Shown: in pieces, positions 33,480-41,645 of the stretch
How positions within the stretch are numbered: the stretch's first letter is position 1
Layout: each line of letters opens with the position of its first letter
Source: Longispora sp047121295
Lineage (GTDB): Bacteria; Actinomycetota; Actinomycetes; Mycobacteriales; Micromonosporaceae
Direction: 5' to 3'
NCBI RefSeq assembly: GCF_047121295.1
Contig: NZ_CP139447.1
Location: forward strand, 5,580,001-5,644,000
DNA: 64,000 nucleotides
Position numbers and translations under genes: made by a program
Notes under the pieces: model-generated
What the model was told of the DNA's origin: nothing
What the model saw: only the letters and a program-made list of their open reading frames with translations
The model's database searches: none

Positions 33480-34307
33480 TCAGACGGAACGCTGCGCGAC
33501 GATCGCCTCGGCCAGCGCCGCGGTCTCGGCGTCGCCCAGCCGGTGGGTGCCCTCGGCCGTGGCCGTCATGACGATCGGGAAGATCCGCCGCGACAGGTCC
33601 GGCCCACCGGTGGCCGTGTCGTCGTCCGCCGCGTCGTACAGCGCCTCGATCGCCATGGCCTGCGCGTCGGCGATGCTCACACCCGGCGTGAAGCGCTTCT
33701 TCAACGAGGACTTCGCGAACAGCGAACCGGAGCCGATCGCGTGGTAGTCCTTCTCCGCGTAGATGCCGCCGGCCACGTCGTAGCTGAAGATCCGGCCGGC
33801 CTTCGCCGGGTCCACGGCGTCCAGGTCGAAGCCGGCGAACAGCGGCACGACCACGAGCCCCTGCATCGCCGCGCCCAGGTTGCCCCGGATCATCGTCGCG
33901 AGCCGGTTGGCCTTGCCGTCCAGGGTGAGGGGGGTGCCCTCGATCTTCTCGTAGTGCTCCAGCTCGACCTGGAACAACTTGATCATTTCCAGACCCACTC
34001 CCGCGGTACCGGCGATGCCGATCAGCGAGTACGCGTCCGCCGGGTAGACCTTCTCGATGTCGCGGCTGGCGATCAGGTTGCCCATGGTCGCGCGCCGGTC
34101 ACCGGCGAGCACGACCCCACCGGCGGCGGCGATCGCCACGATCGTCGTCGCGTGCGGGGCCATCTCGGCCGCGCTGCCGGGCGGCAGTGCCCGACCGCCG
34201 GGAAGCATCTCCGGAGCGGCGGCGCTCAGGAACTCGGTGAACGACGAGGACCCCGGAGTGGTGAAGAAAGCTGGAAGACGCCCGGGTGAATCAAATCCCG
34301 ATGCCAC
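33480..34307 (-). CDS. prcB: 20S proteasome beta subunit
   Basis: This 275-residue proteolytic subunit has a 53-residue propeptide, cleaved before the nucleophile Thr54 in HATTIVAIAAAGG. It is followed by VLAGDRRATMGNLIASRDIEKVY, the conserved PrcB start with Lys and Asp of the active site (landmarks GDRRATMGN and ASRDIEKV). It starts at GTG 34305-34307 behind a good AAGGAG site. The upstream end overlaps the expected 3' end of the broken endonuclease VII gene. The mature enzyme degrades pupylated proteins with ARC. Confidence 0.95.
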   Translation of the reverse strand: MASGFDSPGRLPAFFTTPGSSSFTEFLSAAAPEMLPGGRALPPGSAAEMAPHATTIVAIAAAGGVVLAGDRRATMGNLIASRDIEKVYPADAYSLIGIAGTAGVGLEMIKLFQVELEHYEKIEGTPLTLDGKANRLATMIRGNLGAAMQGLVVVPLFAGFDLDAVDPAKAGRIFSYDVAGGIYAEKDYHAIGSGSLFAKSSLKKRFTPGVSIADAQAMAIEALYDAADDDTATGGPDLSRRIFPIVMTATAEGTHRLGDAETAALAEAIVAQRSV

Positions 34308-34560
34308 GTGGTCTCCTTCAGATACTCGATCGCCTTGCGGAGGCTGCCGACGTTGTCTTGAACTGGCCGAGCCCGCCATTGCAGTTGAAGCAAAGGATGC
34401 CACGTACGTTACCGAATACATGATCGTGGTCAACGTGCTCGGGGGCCGGCGCACCGCGGATCGCGCACTGTCCACCCTGCTCCATCGGCAGGGCCCGGTC
34501 GCTCGCGGAAGTCGTTGGGGAAACGGGTCGGCGGCCGCTCGGACCGCCGAATGACGCGCC
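34226..34560 (-). pseudogene. Broken recombination-endonuclease-VII-like HNH gene
   Basis: The minus strand keeps the HNH core: GGQCAIRGAPAPEHVDHDH, then VRGILCFNCNGGLGQFK. Two defects are visible. The expected CAICG zinc Cys is Arg (CGC for TGC), and one base is missing after the FK codons near 34356, so the frame ends early as TTSAASARRSSI. The alternative frame resumes DNVGSLRKAIEYLKE, then WHRDLIHPGVFQLSS, and would end at 34226 inside prcB. Upstream no single frame continues the family. An endonuclease VII gene at this proteasomal position is common in actinobacteria. Confidence 0.72.
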
Positions 34561-34743
34561 CTGCCGCTCCGGCGATTCCACACGACCGGCCGTGGTGTGC
34601 CCGTCGTCACGGGACCCGCCGTGGCTGGCCCCGCCGGATGGGCGATGACCGCTGACGCAGAGGTCGGCACAGGAATTCCGCATGGAACGACCGCGAGCGG
34701 GGCCCGGACCGTTCCCGTCCGATACGGAATCGGACATATACGT

Positions 34744-34959
34744 CTATTCCCCGCCTTTCTGTACATAGCCTCTGATGAACTCTTCGGCGTTCTCTTCCAG
34801 GACGGAGTCGATCTCGTCCAGGAGGTCGTCGACGTCCTCGCCCATCTTCTCCCGGCGCTCCGCGGCCTCCGGATTCACCGCTGGCGGCGGCGAGTCGACC
34901 TCGTCGTCCTTGCGGTTCTTCCCCGACTGCGACTGCCCACCCGTATCACGTGTAGCCAT
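34744..34959 (-). CDS. pup: Prokaryotic ubiquitin-like protein Pup
   Basis: This 71-residue, highly charged, disordered protein has the Pup C-terminal helix region (VDDLLDEIDSVLEENAEE) and ends GYVQKGGE. The last residue is already Glu, so no Dop deamidation of a C-terminal Gln is needed before ligation. It starts at ATG 34957-34959 behind AGGAGGGAG, a very strong site. It is linked to substrate lysines by PafA, which is not encoded here, and delivers them to ARC and the 20S core. Confidence 0.97.
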   Translation of the reverse strand: MATRDTGGQSQSGKNRKDDEVDSPPPAVNPEAAERREKMGEDVDDLLDEIDSVLEENAEEFIRGYVQKGGE

Positions 34960-35044
34960 CGTGATCTCCCTCCTGAGAAGCGGTCTCTCACCCTAACGCG
35001 CGGGTGTGACAAAACAGTCCCCCGGCACGTTCAGACTTGAACTG

Positions 35045-36568
35045 TTACGCCGGCCCTTTTCCGGTCAGCGCCTCGAGGAGATCCTTGGCGCTCGCGCAGC
35101 GGTCGAACAGCGCCCCGACGTGCTTCTTGGTGCCCCGTTCGGGCTCCAGCATCGGCACCCGGACCAGCGCCTCGCGGCCCACGTCGAAGATGACGGAGTC
35201 CCAGCTGGCGGCGACGACCTCGGAGTAGTACTGCGCGAGGCAGCGGCCCCGGAAGTACGCACGAGTGTCCTCCGGGGGCTCGGTGACCGCGCGGGCCACC
35301 TCCTCGTCGGTGAACAGCCGCTTCATGGAGCCCCGGGCCACCAGCCGGTGGTAGAGGCCCTTCTCCAGGCGCACGTCGGAGTACTGCAGGTCGACGAGTT
35401 GGAGCTTCGGGGACGCCCAGGTCAGGTTCTCCCGCTCCCGGTACCCCTCCAGCAGACGCAGTTTGGCCACCCAGTCCAGGGTGTCCGCGCAGCCCATCAG
35501 GTCGGAGCCCAGCCGGGAGAGGATGTCCTCCCAGTGCATGAGGACGTCCTCGGTCTCCTCGTCGGTACCCTTGGCGTCCACATAGTTGCGGACCCGCTCG
35601 TAGTACGCCCACTGGATGTCGAGGGCGGTGAGGCGCCGGCCGTCGCGGAGCCGGACCCGGTGGGTCAGGGTCGGGTCGTGGCTGATCGCCTTGAGCTCGC
35701 CCACCGGGTCGGCGATGGCGAGGTCGCCGGCGAGCGCCTTGTCCTCGATCATGGCCAGCACGAGGGACGTGACGCCGACCTTGAGGTAGGTGGCGATCTC
35801 GGCGAGGTTGGCGTCGCCGATGATCACGTGCAGCCGCCGGTACTTGTCCGCGTCGGCGTGCGGCTCGTCCCGGGTGTTGATGATGGGCCGCTTGAGGGTG
35901 GTCTCCAGCCCGACCTCGACCTCGAAGAAGTCGGCGCGCTGGGTGATCTGGAAGCCGGTGCCGGAGCCGTCCTGGCCGATGCCGACCCGGCCGGCGCCGC
36001 AGTAGATCTGCCGGGTGACGAAGAACGGCGTCAGGTACGCCACGATGTCGGCGAACGGGGTGGACCGCTTCATCAGGTAGTTCTCGTGGGAGCCGTAGCT
36101 GGCGCCCTTGTTGTCGGTGTTGTTCTTGTACAGGTTGATGGGCGGCGCGCCCGGGATGGTGGCGGCGCGGCGGGCGGCCTCGGCCATCACGCGCTCGCCG
36201 GCCTTGTCCCACAGGACGATGGCGCGCGGGCCGGTGACCTCCGGCGTCGAGTACTCCGGGTGGGCGTGGTCGACGTAGAGCCGGGCGCCGTTGGTGAGGA
36301 TGACGTTGGCGAGGCCCAGGTCCTCGTCGGCGAGGGCCTCGGCGGGGTCGTAGAGGGCACCGGAGTAGCTGAAGCCCCGGGCGTCGCGCAGCGGCGACTC
36401 CTCCTCGTAGTCCCAGCGGGCGCGGCCACCGCGGGTCAGCTCGGGTCGGGCTCCGTAGGCGTTGACGATCTGGGAGGAGGTCACCATGGGGTTGGCCCCC
36501 GGCTGTCCCGGCACGGAGATGCCGTACTCCACTTCGGTACCCATCACGCGACGCACACTCATCCGCAC
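35045..36568 (-). CDS. dop: Depupylase/deamidase Dop
   Basis: This 507-residue carboxylate-amine/GS-like enzyme removes Pup from substrates. It begins with VMGTEVEYGISVPGQPGANP and includes WDYEEESPLRDARGF and NLYKNNTDNKGASYGSHENYL (landmarks NNTDNKGASYG), the Dop nucleotide and metal motifs with Asp in the catalytic loop. It carries GTG 36566-36568 with GAGGGG six bases before; ATG 36560-36562 would be 12 bases from it. Since Pup ends in Glu, depupylation is likely its main task here. Confidence 0.94.
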   Translation of the reverse strand: MRMSVRRVMGTEVEYGISVPGQPGANPMVTSSQIVNAYGARPELTRGGRARWDYEEESPLRDARGFSYSGALYDPAEALADEDLGLANVILTNGARLYVDHAHPEYSTPEVTGPRAIVLWDKAGERVMAEAARRAATIPGAPPINLYKNNTDNKGASYGSHENYLMKRSTPFADIVAYLTPFFVTRQIYCGAGRVGIGQDGSGTGFQITQRADFFEVEVGLETTLKRPIINTRDEPHADADKYRRLHVIIGDANLAEIATYLKVGVTSLVLAMIEDKALAGDLAIADPVGELKAISHDPTLTHRVRLRDGRRLTALDIQWAYYERVRNYVDAKGTDEETEDVLMHWEDILSRLGSDLMGCADTLDWVAKLRLLEGYRERENLTWASPKLQLVDLQYSDVRLEKGLYHRLVARGSMKRLFTDEEVARAVTEPPEDTRAYFRGRCLAQYYSEVVAASWDSVIFDVGREALVRVPMLEPERGTKKHVGALFDRCASAKDLLEALTGKGPA

Positions 36569-36811
36569 ACCCCGCCCCTCAATCGGCCGACTCTACGCTG
36601 AAGCCTACGGGGATTTAGGAGATTCCATAAGCTCGTAGTGGCGGACAAGCTTCACAGCGTAGGGCTTTTGTGGCCTTACCCTGCCGCGGCGACACAGAAC
36701 TCGTCGGCGGGGCACGATCCAGCCGTACCCGCCGCAGTCGCAACCCTAGCCCGCGCCGGGCGGCGCGTCCCGGCGACGCGGCGACCGGGTTCCGGCGGTG
36801 AGGCGGACGGG

Positions 36812-37078
36812 TCAGGCGGCGAGGTCCCAGTGTCGGCGGTCGCGGAGGGCCGTGACCAGGGCGTGGGTGGTGTCGGGGCCGGCGAAGCCGTCGACGGTGA
36901 GGCCGGCGCTGGCCTGGAAGGCGCGCAGGGCGGTGTCGTCGTCCCCGCCGAGGCCGAGGTCGGTGAGCATCCGGTGGACGAGCCGGGGGTCGGCGGGCGG
37001 CGCGGCCGTGGTGTCGGCGGCCACCACCCCGGCCAGTGCCGTGCCCACGGCCCGGAACATCTGTCGCAGGTCGGTCAT
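36812..37078 (-). CDS. Small peptidoglycan-binding-domain-like protein
   Basis: This 89-residue protein (88 from the preferred start) has a central PG_binding_1-like repeat, DTALRAFQASAGLTVDGFAGPDTTHALV, cited by its core FQASAGLTVDGFAGP. No signal peptide is visible. The start ATG 37076-37078 follows AAGGGG by six bases; a GTG three bases earlier is less likely. It may bind cell wall if exported by another route. Function is unknown. Confidence 0.65.
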   Translation of the reverse strand: MTDLRQMFRAVGTALAGVVAADTTAAPPADPRLVHRMLTDLGLGGDDDTALRAFQASAGLTVDGFAGPDTTHALVTALRDRRHWDLAA

Positions 37079-37306
37079 CACACACCCCTTTTCTTCGGTA
37101 CCTCCAGGGTGGCGCGGCCCGCGTCGTCCGGCATCGGCCCCAGGTCGGCCCCTGTGGCCCCGGGGTGTACTACCTGGGTCGCACGCGGCTCGGGGTTTCC
37201 CCTGACCGTGGGGCCCCGTGCCGGGCGGGTCAGCCGGGGCGGGGGCCGGCCGGCCTGGGCCGGGGCGGGGCCGGGCGCGGGCGAGCCAGGGCGGGCCCGG
37301 TCGGGG

Positions 37307-37843
37307 TCAGTCCGTGGCGAGCCGGGCGTGCAGGTGGTCGTCGTGCCGGGTGCCGTCGGCGGCGCGCTGGCCGCCCCTGCGGGTGCCCTCGAGGGCGTAG
37401 CCGGCGGCGGTGGCGACCCGGCAGGCGTCGGGCCGGTCGGCGAGGTGCAGGAACTCGACGCGTTCGAGGCCGAGGGCGCCGAACGCCCAGCGGGTGACGG
37501 CGCCGATGGCGTCGGTCTCGATGTCCTGGTCGCGGGCCCAGGGGGCGATCCGGTAGCCGAGTTTGGCGGTGCCCCAGGTCTGGTCGATCCGGTCGAGGTG
37601 CACCATGCCGAGGAGGTTGCCCTCGGTGATCTCCAGGATCGAGAGGGTGACCTGGTCACCGGCGGACCAGTCGCCGAGTGCCTGGCACCAGGCGGTGGCG
37701 GTGGCCTCGTCGGTGACGCCGGGGGCGGGGTCGACGGCGGGGTCCTGGAGCATCAGCCAGGCGGCGGGGCCCTCGGGGGCGTGCGGGGGCCGGAGCTGGA
37801 GGTTGCCGGCGACGATCTCGACGGGGTCGATGGGGGCTGCCAT
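37307..37843 (-). CDS. GNAT-family acetyltransferase (RimJ-like)
   Basis: This 178-residue RimJ/RimL-like GNAT has LQLRPPHAPEGPAAW near its N-terminus and GYRIAPWARDQDIETDAIGAVTRWAF (core RDQDIETDAIG, degenerate motif A). LERVEFLHLADRPDACRVATAAGYALEG completes the fold (core NR-like DACRVATAAGY). The degenerate motif A suggests weak or altered acetyl-CoA binding. ATG 37841-37843 is preferred; ATG 37853-37855 would add four residues. It lies in the proteasome region but has no known link to it. Confidence 0.75.
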   Translation of the reverse strand: MAAPIDPVEIVAGNLQLRPPHAPEGPAAWLMLQDPAVDPAPGVTDEATATAWCQALGDWSAGDQVTLSILEITEGNLLGMVHLDRIDQTWGTAKLGYRIAPWARDQDIETDAIGAVTRWAFGALGLERVEFLHLADRPDACRVATAAGYALEGTRRGGQRAADGTRHDDHLHARLATD

Positions 37844-37946
37844 GCCGGCAATCATGCCCGACGGCCCGGCACGCCACGGAGGTGCCGGTGGGGACGGGGC
37901 GGGGACGCGGCGTAAAAGATGAGGGTTTTGATCTGTCGCACGCGAA

Positions 37947-37974
37947 CGGCCCGGGCACCGAGGTGACCGGGCCG
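37947..37974 (-). terminator. Hairpin after the ARC gene
   Basis: CGGCCCGG (37947-37954) pairs perfectly with CCGGGCCG (37967-37974) around a 12-base loop, directly after the ARC stop on the minus strand. A downstream TCATCTTTTACG provides a weak U-rich end. Confidence 0.6.
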
Positions 37975-37984
37975 CCGCGAACTG

Positions 37985-39751
37985 CTACAGGTACTGACCG
38001 GTGTTGCTGACCGTGTCGATGGACCGGCCGGCATCGGCGCCCTTGCCGCCGGAGACGAGCGTGCGGATGTAGACGATCCGCTCGCCCTTCTTGCCGGAGA
38101 TCCGGGCCCAGTCGTCGGGGTTGGTGGTGTTGGGCAGGTCCTCGTTCTCGCGGAACTCGTCGACGCAGGCGTCGAGCAGGTGCTGCAGGCGCAGCCCCTT
38201 CTTGCCGGAGGAGAGGAAGTTCTTGATGGCCATCTTCTTGCCGCGGTCCACGATGTTCTGGATCATGGCGCCGGAGTTGAAGTCCTTGAAGTACAGGACC
38301 TCCTTGTCACCGTTGGCGTAGGTGACCTCGAGGAAGCGGTTCTCCTCCGTCTCCGTGTACATCCGCTCGACGACGGCCTGGATCATGCCCGCGACCGTGG
38401 CGTCGCGGGACGCCCCGTGCTCGGCGAGGTCGTCGTCGTGCAGCGGCAGCGTGTCCAGGATGTACTTCGAGAAGATGTCCTTGGCCGACTCGGCGTCCGG
38501 ACGCTCGATCTTGATCTTCACGTCGAGCCGGCCGGGGCGCAGGATGGCCGGGTCGATCATGTCCTCGCGGTTGGAGGCACCGATCACGATCACGTTCTCC
38601 AGGCCCTCCACGCCGTCGATCTCGCTCAACAGCTGGGGGACGATCGTGTTCTCCACGTCGGAGGAGACGCCACTTCCACGGGTGCGGAAGATGGAGTCCA
38701 TCTCGTCGAAGAACACGATGACCGGCGTGCCCTCGCTGGCCTTCTCCCGGGCGCGCTGGAAGATGAGCCGGATGTGCCGCTCGGTCTCGCCGACGTACTT
38801 GTTCAGCAGCTCGGGACCCTTGATGTTGAGGAAGAAGCTGGTGTGCTTCTCCTCGCCCCGCAGCTCGGCGATCTTCTTGGCCAGCGAGTTGGCCACCGCC
38901 TTGGCGATCAGGGTCTTGCCGCATCCGGGCGGCCCGTAGAGCAGGACGCCCTTCGGCGGGCGCAGCTGGTGCTCCCGGAACAGCTCGGCGTGCAGGAACG
39001 GCAGCTCCACGGCGTCGCGGATCTGCTCGATCTGCCGGTCGAGGCCGCCGATGTCGCTGTAGTCGATGTCGGGGACCTCTTCGAGGACGAGCTCCTCGAC
39101 CTCGCTCTTCGGGACCCGCTCGTACGCGTACGCGGCGCGCGGCTCCACCAGCAGGGAGTCGCCGGGGCGCAGGTGCGTGCCGATCAGCGTCTCCGCGAGG
39201 TGGACGACCCGTTCCTCGTCCGCGTGGGACATCACGAGTGCCCGGTCGCCGCCCTCAAGGATCTCCTTGAGCGAGACGACCTCGCCGGCGCGCTCGAACC
39301 CGAGCGCCTCGACGACGTTGAGCGCGTCGTTGAGCAGCACTTCCTGCCCTCGGCGCAGCTTGTCGAGCTCAATGGACGGTGACACCACGACCCGCAGCTT
39401 GCGGCCGCCGGTGAAGACATCCACCGTGTCATCGTCGTAGCGACCCAGGAACACGCCGTATCCGCTGGGCGGCTGGGCCAGTCGGTCGATTTCCTCTTTG
39501 AGCGTGATGATCTGTTCGCGCGCGTCCTTGAGCGTGGCGACCAGTCGCTCGTTCTGCTCCGATGACCGCTGCAACTGGGCCTGGGTGGCGGCGAGCCGCT
39601 CTTCCAGGAGCCTCAGGTGCCGTGGACCATCCGTCAGCTTGCGCCGAAGTAGCGCGAGCTCCTCCTGGAGGAACTCGACCTGCGTGGAGAGGTCCTGCGC
39701 CTCCTGCTCCCACCGCTCGGCGCGCGCGTCAGCATCTTCGTTTCGTGCCAC
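37985..39751 (-). CDS. arc: Proteasome-associated AAA ATPase ARC/Mpa
   Basis: This 588-residue AAA+ unfoldase has an N-terminal coiled coil (about 8-94) that binds Pup, OB folds (about 95-220), and an AAA domain with Walker A GPPGCGKT (273-280) and Walker B FFDEMD (347-352). A C-terminal GQYL docks into the alpha-ring. GTG 39749-39751 follows GGGGAGG by a normal spacing; a GTG 36 bases upstream would add unaligned residues. It is divergent from a ferredoxin gene. Confidence 0.95.
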   Translation of the reverse strand: MARNEDADARAERWEQEAQDLSTQVEFLQEELALLRRKLTDGPRHLRLLEERLAATQAQLQRSSEQNERLVATLKDAREQIITLKEEIDRLAQPPSGYGVFLGRYDDDTVDVFTGGRKLRVVVSPSIELDKLRRGQEVLLNDALNVVEALGFERAGEVVSLKEILEGGDRALVMSHADEERVVHLAETLIGTHLRPGDSLLVEPRAAYAYERVPKSEVEELVLEEVPDIDYSDIGGLDRQIEQIRDAVELPFLHAELFREHQLRPPKGVLLYGPPGCGKTLIAKAVANSLAKKIAELRGEEKHTSFFLNIKGPELLNKYVGETERHIRLIFQRAREKASEGTPVIVFFDEMDSIFRTRGSGVSSDVENTIVPQLLSEIDGVEGLENVIVIGASNREDMIDPAILRPGRLDVKIKIERPDAESAKDIFSKYILDTLPLHDDDLAEHGASRDATVAGMIQAVVERMYTETEENRFLEVTYANGDKEVLYFKDFNSGAMIQNIVDRGKKMAIKNFLSSGKKGLRLQHLLDACVDEFRENEDLPNTTNPDDWARISGKKGERIVYIRTLVSGGKGADAGRSIDTVSNTGQYL

Positions 39752-39900
39752 GTCCCACCTCCCCGGGCTTGACGTCGTGTTCTCCACACTAACGGTTGTG
39801 GGACCAAAATCGATCCCCCTGATCCGGCGATTCCCGACCCGTTCCGGCGAAGTAGGGTGGGGCCGTATGGCCAGAAGTTGGCCGAGGGGGAGGAACGACG

Positions 39901-40179
39901 ATGTCAGAGCTGCGGGTCTGGGTCGATCAGGATCTGTGCACCGGTGACGGCCTGTGCGTGCAGTACGCGCCGGAAGTCTTCGAATTCGATGTCGACGGCC
40001 TCGCGTACGTGAAAAATGACAGCGGAGAGTTGCAGCTCGACCCCGGAGTGCGAGTGGGGGTCCCGGATCACCTGAGGCTGGACGTCATCGACGCCGCCAA
40101 GGAGTGCCCGGGTGACTGCATCTACGTGCACCGCCTCGACGACGACGTCGTGGTCGCCGGGCCGGGGGCCCTGGACTAG
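39901..40179 (+). CDS. Ferredoxin ([3Fe-4S]/[4Fe-4S] type) beside ARC
   Basis: This 92-residue protein has cluster Cys residues in DLCTGDGLCVQYAPEVF (Cys13 and Cys19) and KECPGDCIYV (Cys69 and Cys73). The usual third Cys of CxxCxxC is replaced by Asp in CTGDGLC, which suggests a [3Fe-4S] or labile cluster. ATG 39901 is preceded by GAGGGGGAGG. A ferredoxin at this place next to ARC is common in actinobacteria; its partner is unknown. Confidence 0.88.
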   Translation: MSELRVWVDQDLCTGDGLCVQYAPEVFEFDVDGLAYVKNDSGELQLDPGVRVGVPDHLRLDVIDAAKECPGDCIYVHRLDDDVVVAGPGALD

Positions 40180-40195
40180 AACCCCCGGTGACCAG

Positions 40196-40753
40196 CTAGA
40201 ACGCCCCGCGTCCGGTGAGTTGTCCCAGCAGGTGGGCGAACTGCTCCAGCCTGTCCATCTGGCCGGCCCCTCCGTCGGTGACGGTCTTGCCGAACCGCAG
40301 CGAGTCGTGCCGGATGGGGGTGGCCTCGCCGGCCTCGGCGATGGCGCCGGCCTCGTCGAGGGAGCTGAGCAGGACGTACACGTCGACGCCCTCCCGGCGG
40401 ATCGTGCCGTTGGGCTCGCGGACGAGCCGGCGGCGGTAGCCCACCTCGGTGACGGCCGACAGCGGGATCACCCGGACGGCGGACGTCATCGAGCCGGGCG
40501 GGCCCTCCTCCTCGGGCAGGTCCTCGCCGTGCCAGAGCAGCAGCCGGTGGCCGTCGCAGATGGCGGCCTCCTGCCAGACGGCGTTGAACTCGTTGACGAA
40601 CCGTTCCAGGGTGAATCCGAGCACGGTCGCGCCGACCAGCAGCGGCTCGACGGCGGCGAGGGCCACGTCCGGGTCGCGCAGGTAGGCCCGCGCCGCGACG
40701 TCCAGCTCCTGGTACGGGGACCAGTCCGGGAAGATCGCCAGGTCGTCACTCAA
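40196..40753 (-). CDS. Conserved hypothetical protein downstream of trmI
   Basis: This 185-residue protein has no motif I recognise. It is rich in beta-like segments (DGHRLLLWHGEDL, RVIPLSAVTEVGYRRRLV, IRREGVDVYVLLSSLDE), suggesting a PH-like or related small domain. It starts at a TTG (40751-40753), overlapping the trmI stop as TTGAGTGA, and no better start exists. The tight overlap points to cotranslation with the tRNA methyltransferase in an actinobacterial conserved pair. Confidence 0.7.
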   Translation of the reverse strand: MSDDLAIFPDWSPYQELDVAARAYLRDPDVALAAVEPLLVGATVLGFTLERFVNEFNAVWQEAAICDGHRLLLWHGEDLPEEEGPPGSMTSAVRVIPLSAVTEVGYRRRLVREPNGTIRREGVDVYVLLSSLDEAGAIAEAGEATPIRHDSLRFGKTVTDGGAGQMDRLEQFAHLLGQLTGRGAF

Positions 40754-41645
40754 CGGTTTCCGCCCCCTTCTGAGAGCTCTCCTGCTGCGCGGCCTTGCGG
40801 GCCTGGTACGCCTCGATGCCCTTGCTCGGCTTGCGCCGTCGGACCGGGGCGGTGACCCCGGGGGCCAGCTTGCGGGCCGTGACCAGGAAGGCGGTGTGCG
40901 CGATCATCCGGTGCTCCGGGCGCACGGCCAGGCCCTCCAGGTGCCAGTCCCGGATCATGCTCTCCCAGGCGTGCGGCTCGGTCCAGCCGCCGCGCTCGCG
41001 GAGCGCCTCGCACAACTCGGACAGCTGGGTCGTGGTCGCCACGTACCCGATCAGGACGCCGCCGGGGATGATCGCCTTCTCGACCATGTCCAGCATCTCC
41101 CACGGGGTGAGCATGTCCAGGATGACCCGGTCGATGTCCTGCCCCTCGAAGCCGGCCACGTCGCCGAGCCGCAGGTCCCAGGTGGGCTGGGGGCCGCCGA
41201 GGAAGTTCTCCACGTTGCGCTGGGCGATGGCCAGGAAGTCGTCGCGCATCTCGTAGGAGATCAGTCGGCCGGAGGGGCCGATCGCCCGGAGCAGGGAACA
41301 GCTCAGGGCGCCGGAGCCGGCGCCGGCCTCCAGGACCCGCGCGCCGGGGAAGATGTCGCCGAGGGCCACGATCTGGGCGGCGTCCTTCGGGTAGATCACC
41401 TGGGCGCCGCGGGGCATGCTCAGCACGTAGTCGGCGAGCAGGGGGCGCAGGGCCAGGTACGCGGTGCCGCTGACGGACGTGAACACGGAGCCCTCGGGGC
41501 TGCCGATGATCTCGTCGTGGCTGAGCGCTCCGCGGTGGGTGTGGAACTCCTTGCCGGGTTCCAGCACGATCGTGTGCATCCGACCCTTGGGGTCGGTGAG
41601 CTGCACCCGGTCGCCGGGGCGGAACGGTCCACGCGGCTGCATCAC
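40746..41645 (-). CDS. trmI: tRNA (adenine58-N1)-methyltransferase
   Basis: This 299-residue SAM-dependent enzyme makes m1A58 in tRNA T-loops. Landmarks are the N-terminal PFRPGDRVQLTDPKGRMHT, the SAM loop LEAGAGSGALS (105-115) and DVAGFEGQDIDRVILDMLTPWEM (core ILDMLTPWEM). A basic C-terminal KAAQQESSQKG tail may contact RNA. The start is GTG 41643-41645 in a GTGATG that overlaps the upstream protease stop by four bases; ATG 41640-41642 is equally possible. Confidence 0.92.
   Translation of the reverse strand: MMQPRGPFRPGDRVQLTDPKGRMHTIVLEPGKEFHTHRGALSHDEIIGSPEGSVFTSVSGTAYLALRPLLADYVLSMPRGAQVIYPKDAAQIVALGDIFPGARVLEAGAGSGALSCSLLRAIGPSGRLISYEMRDDFLAIAQRNVENFLGGPQPTWDLRLGDVAGFEGQDIDRVILDMLTPWEMLDMVEKAIIPGGVLIGYVATTTQLSELCEALRERGGWTEPHAWESMIRDWHLEGLAVRPEHRMIAHTAFLVTARKLAPGVTAPVRRRKPSKGIEAYQARKAAQQESSQKGAETVE

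Noticed and set aside
35014..35046. AACAGT...ACTGTT with inner GTTCA/TGAAC palindrome near the dop stop
   Set aside because: Partly inside dop coding sequence and within the pup leader; too short to call an operator or terminator.
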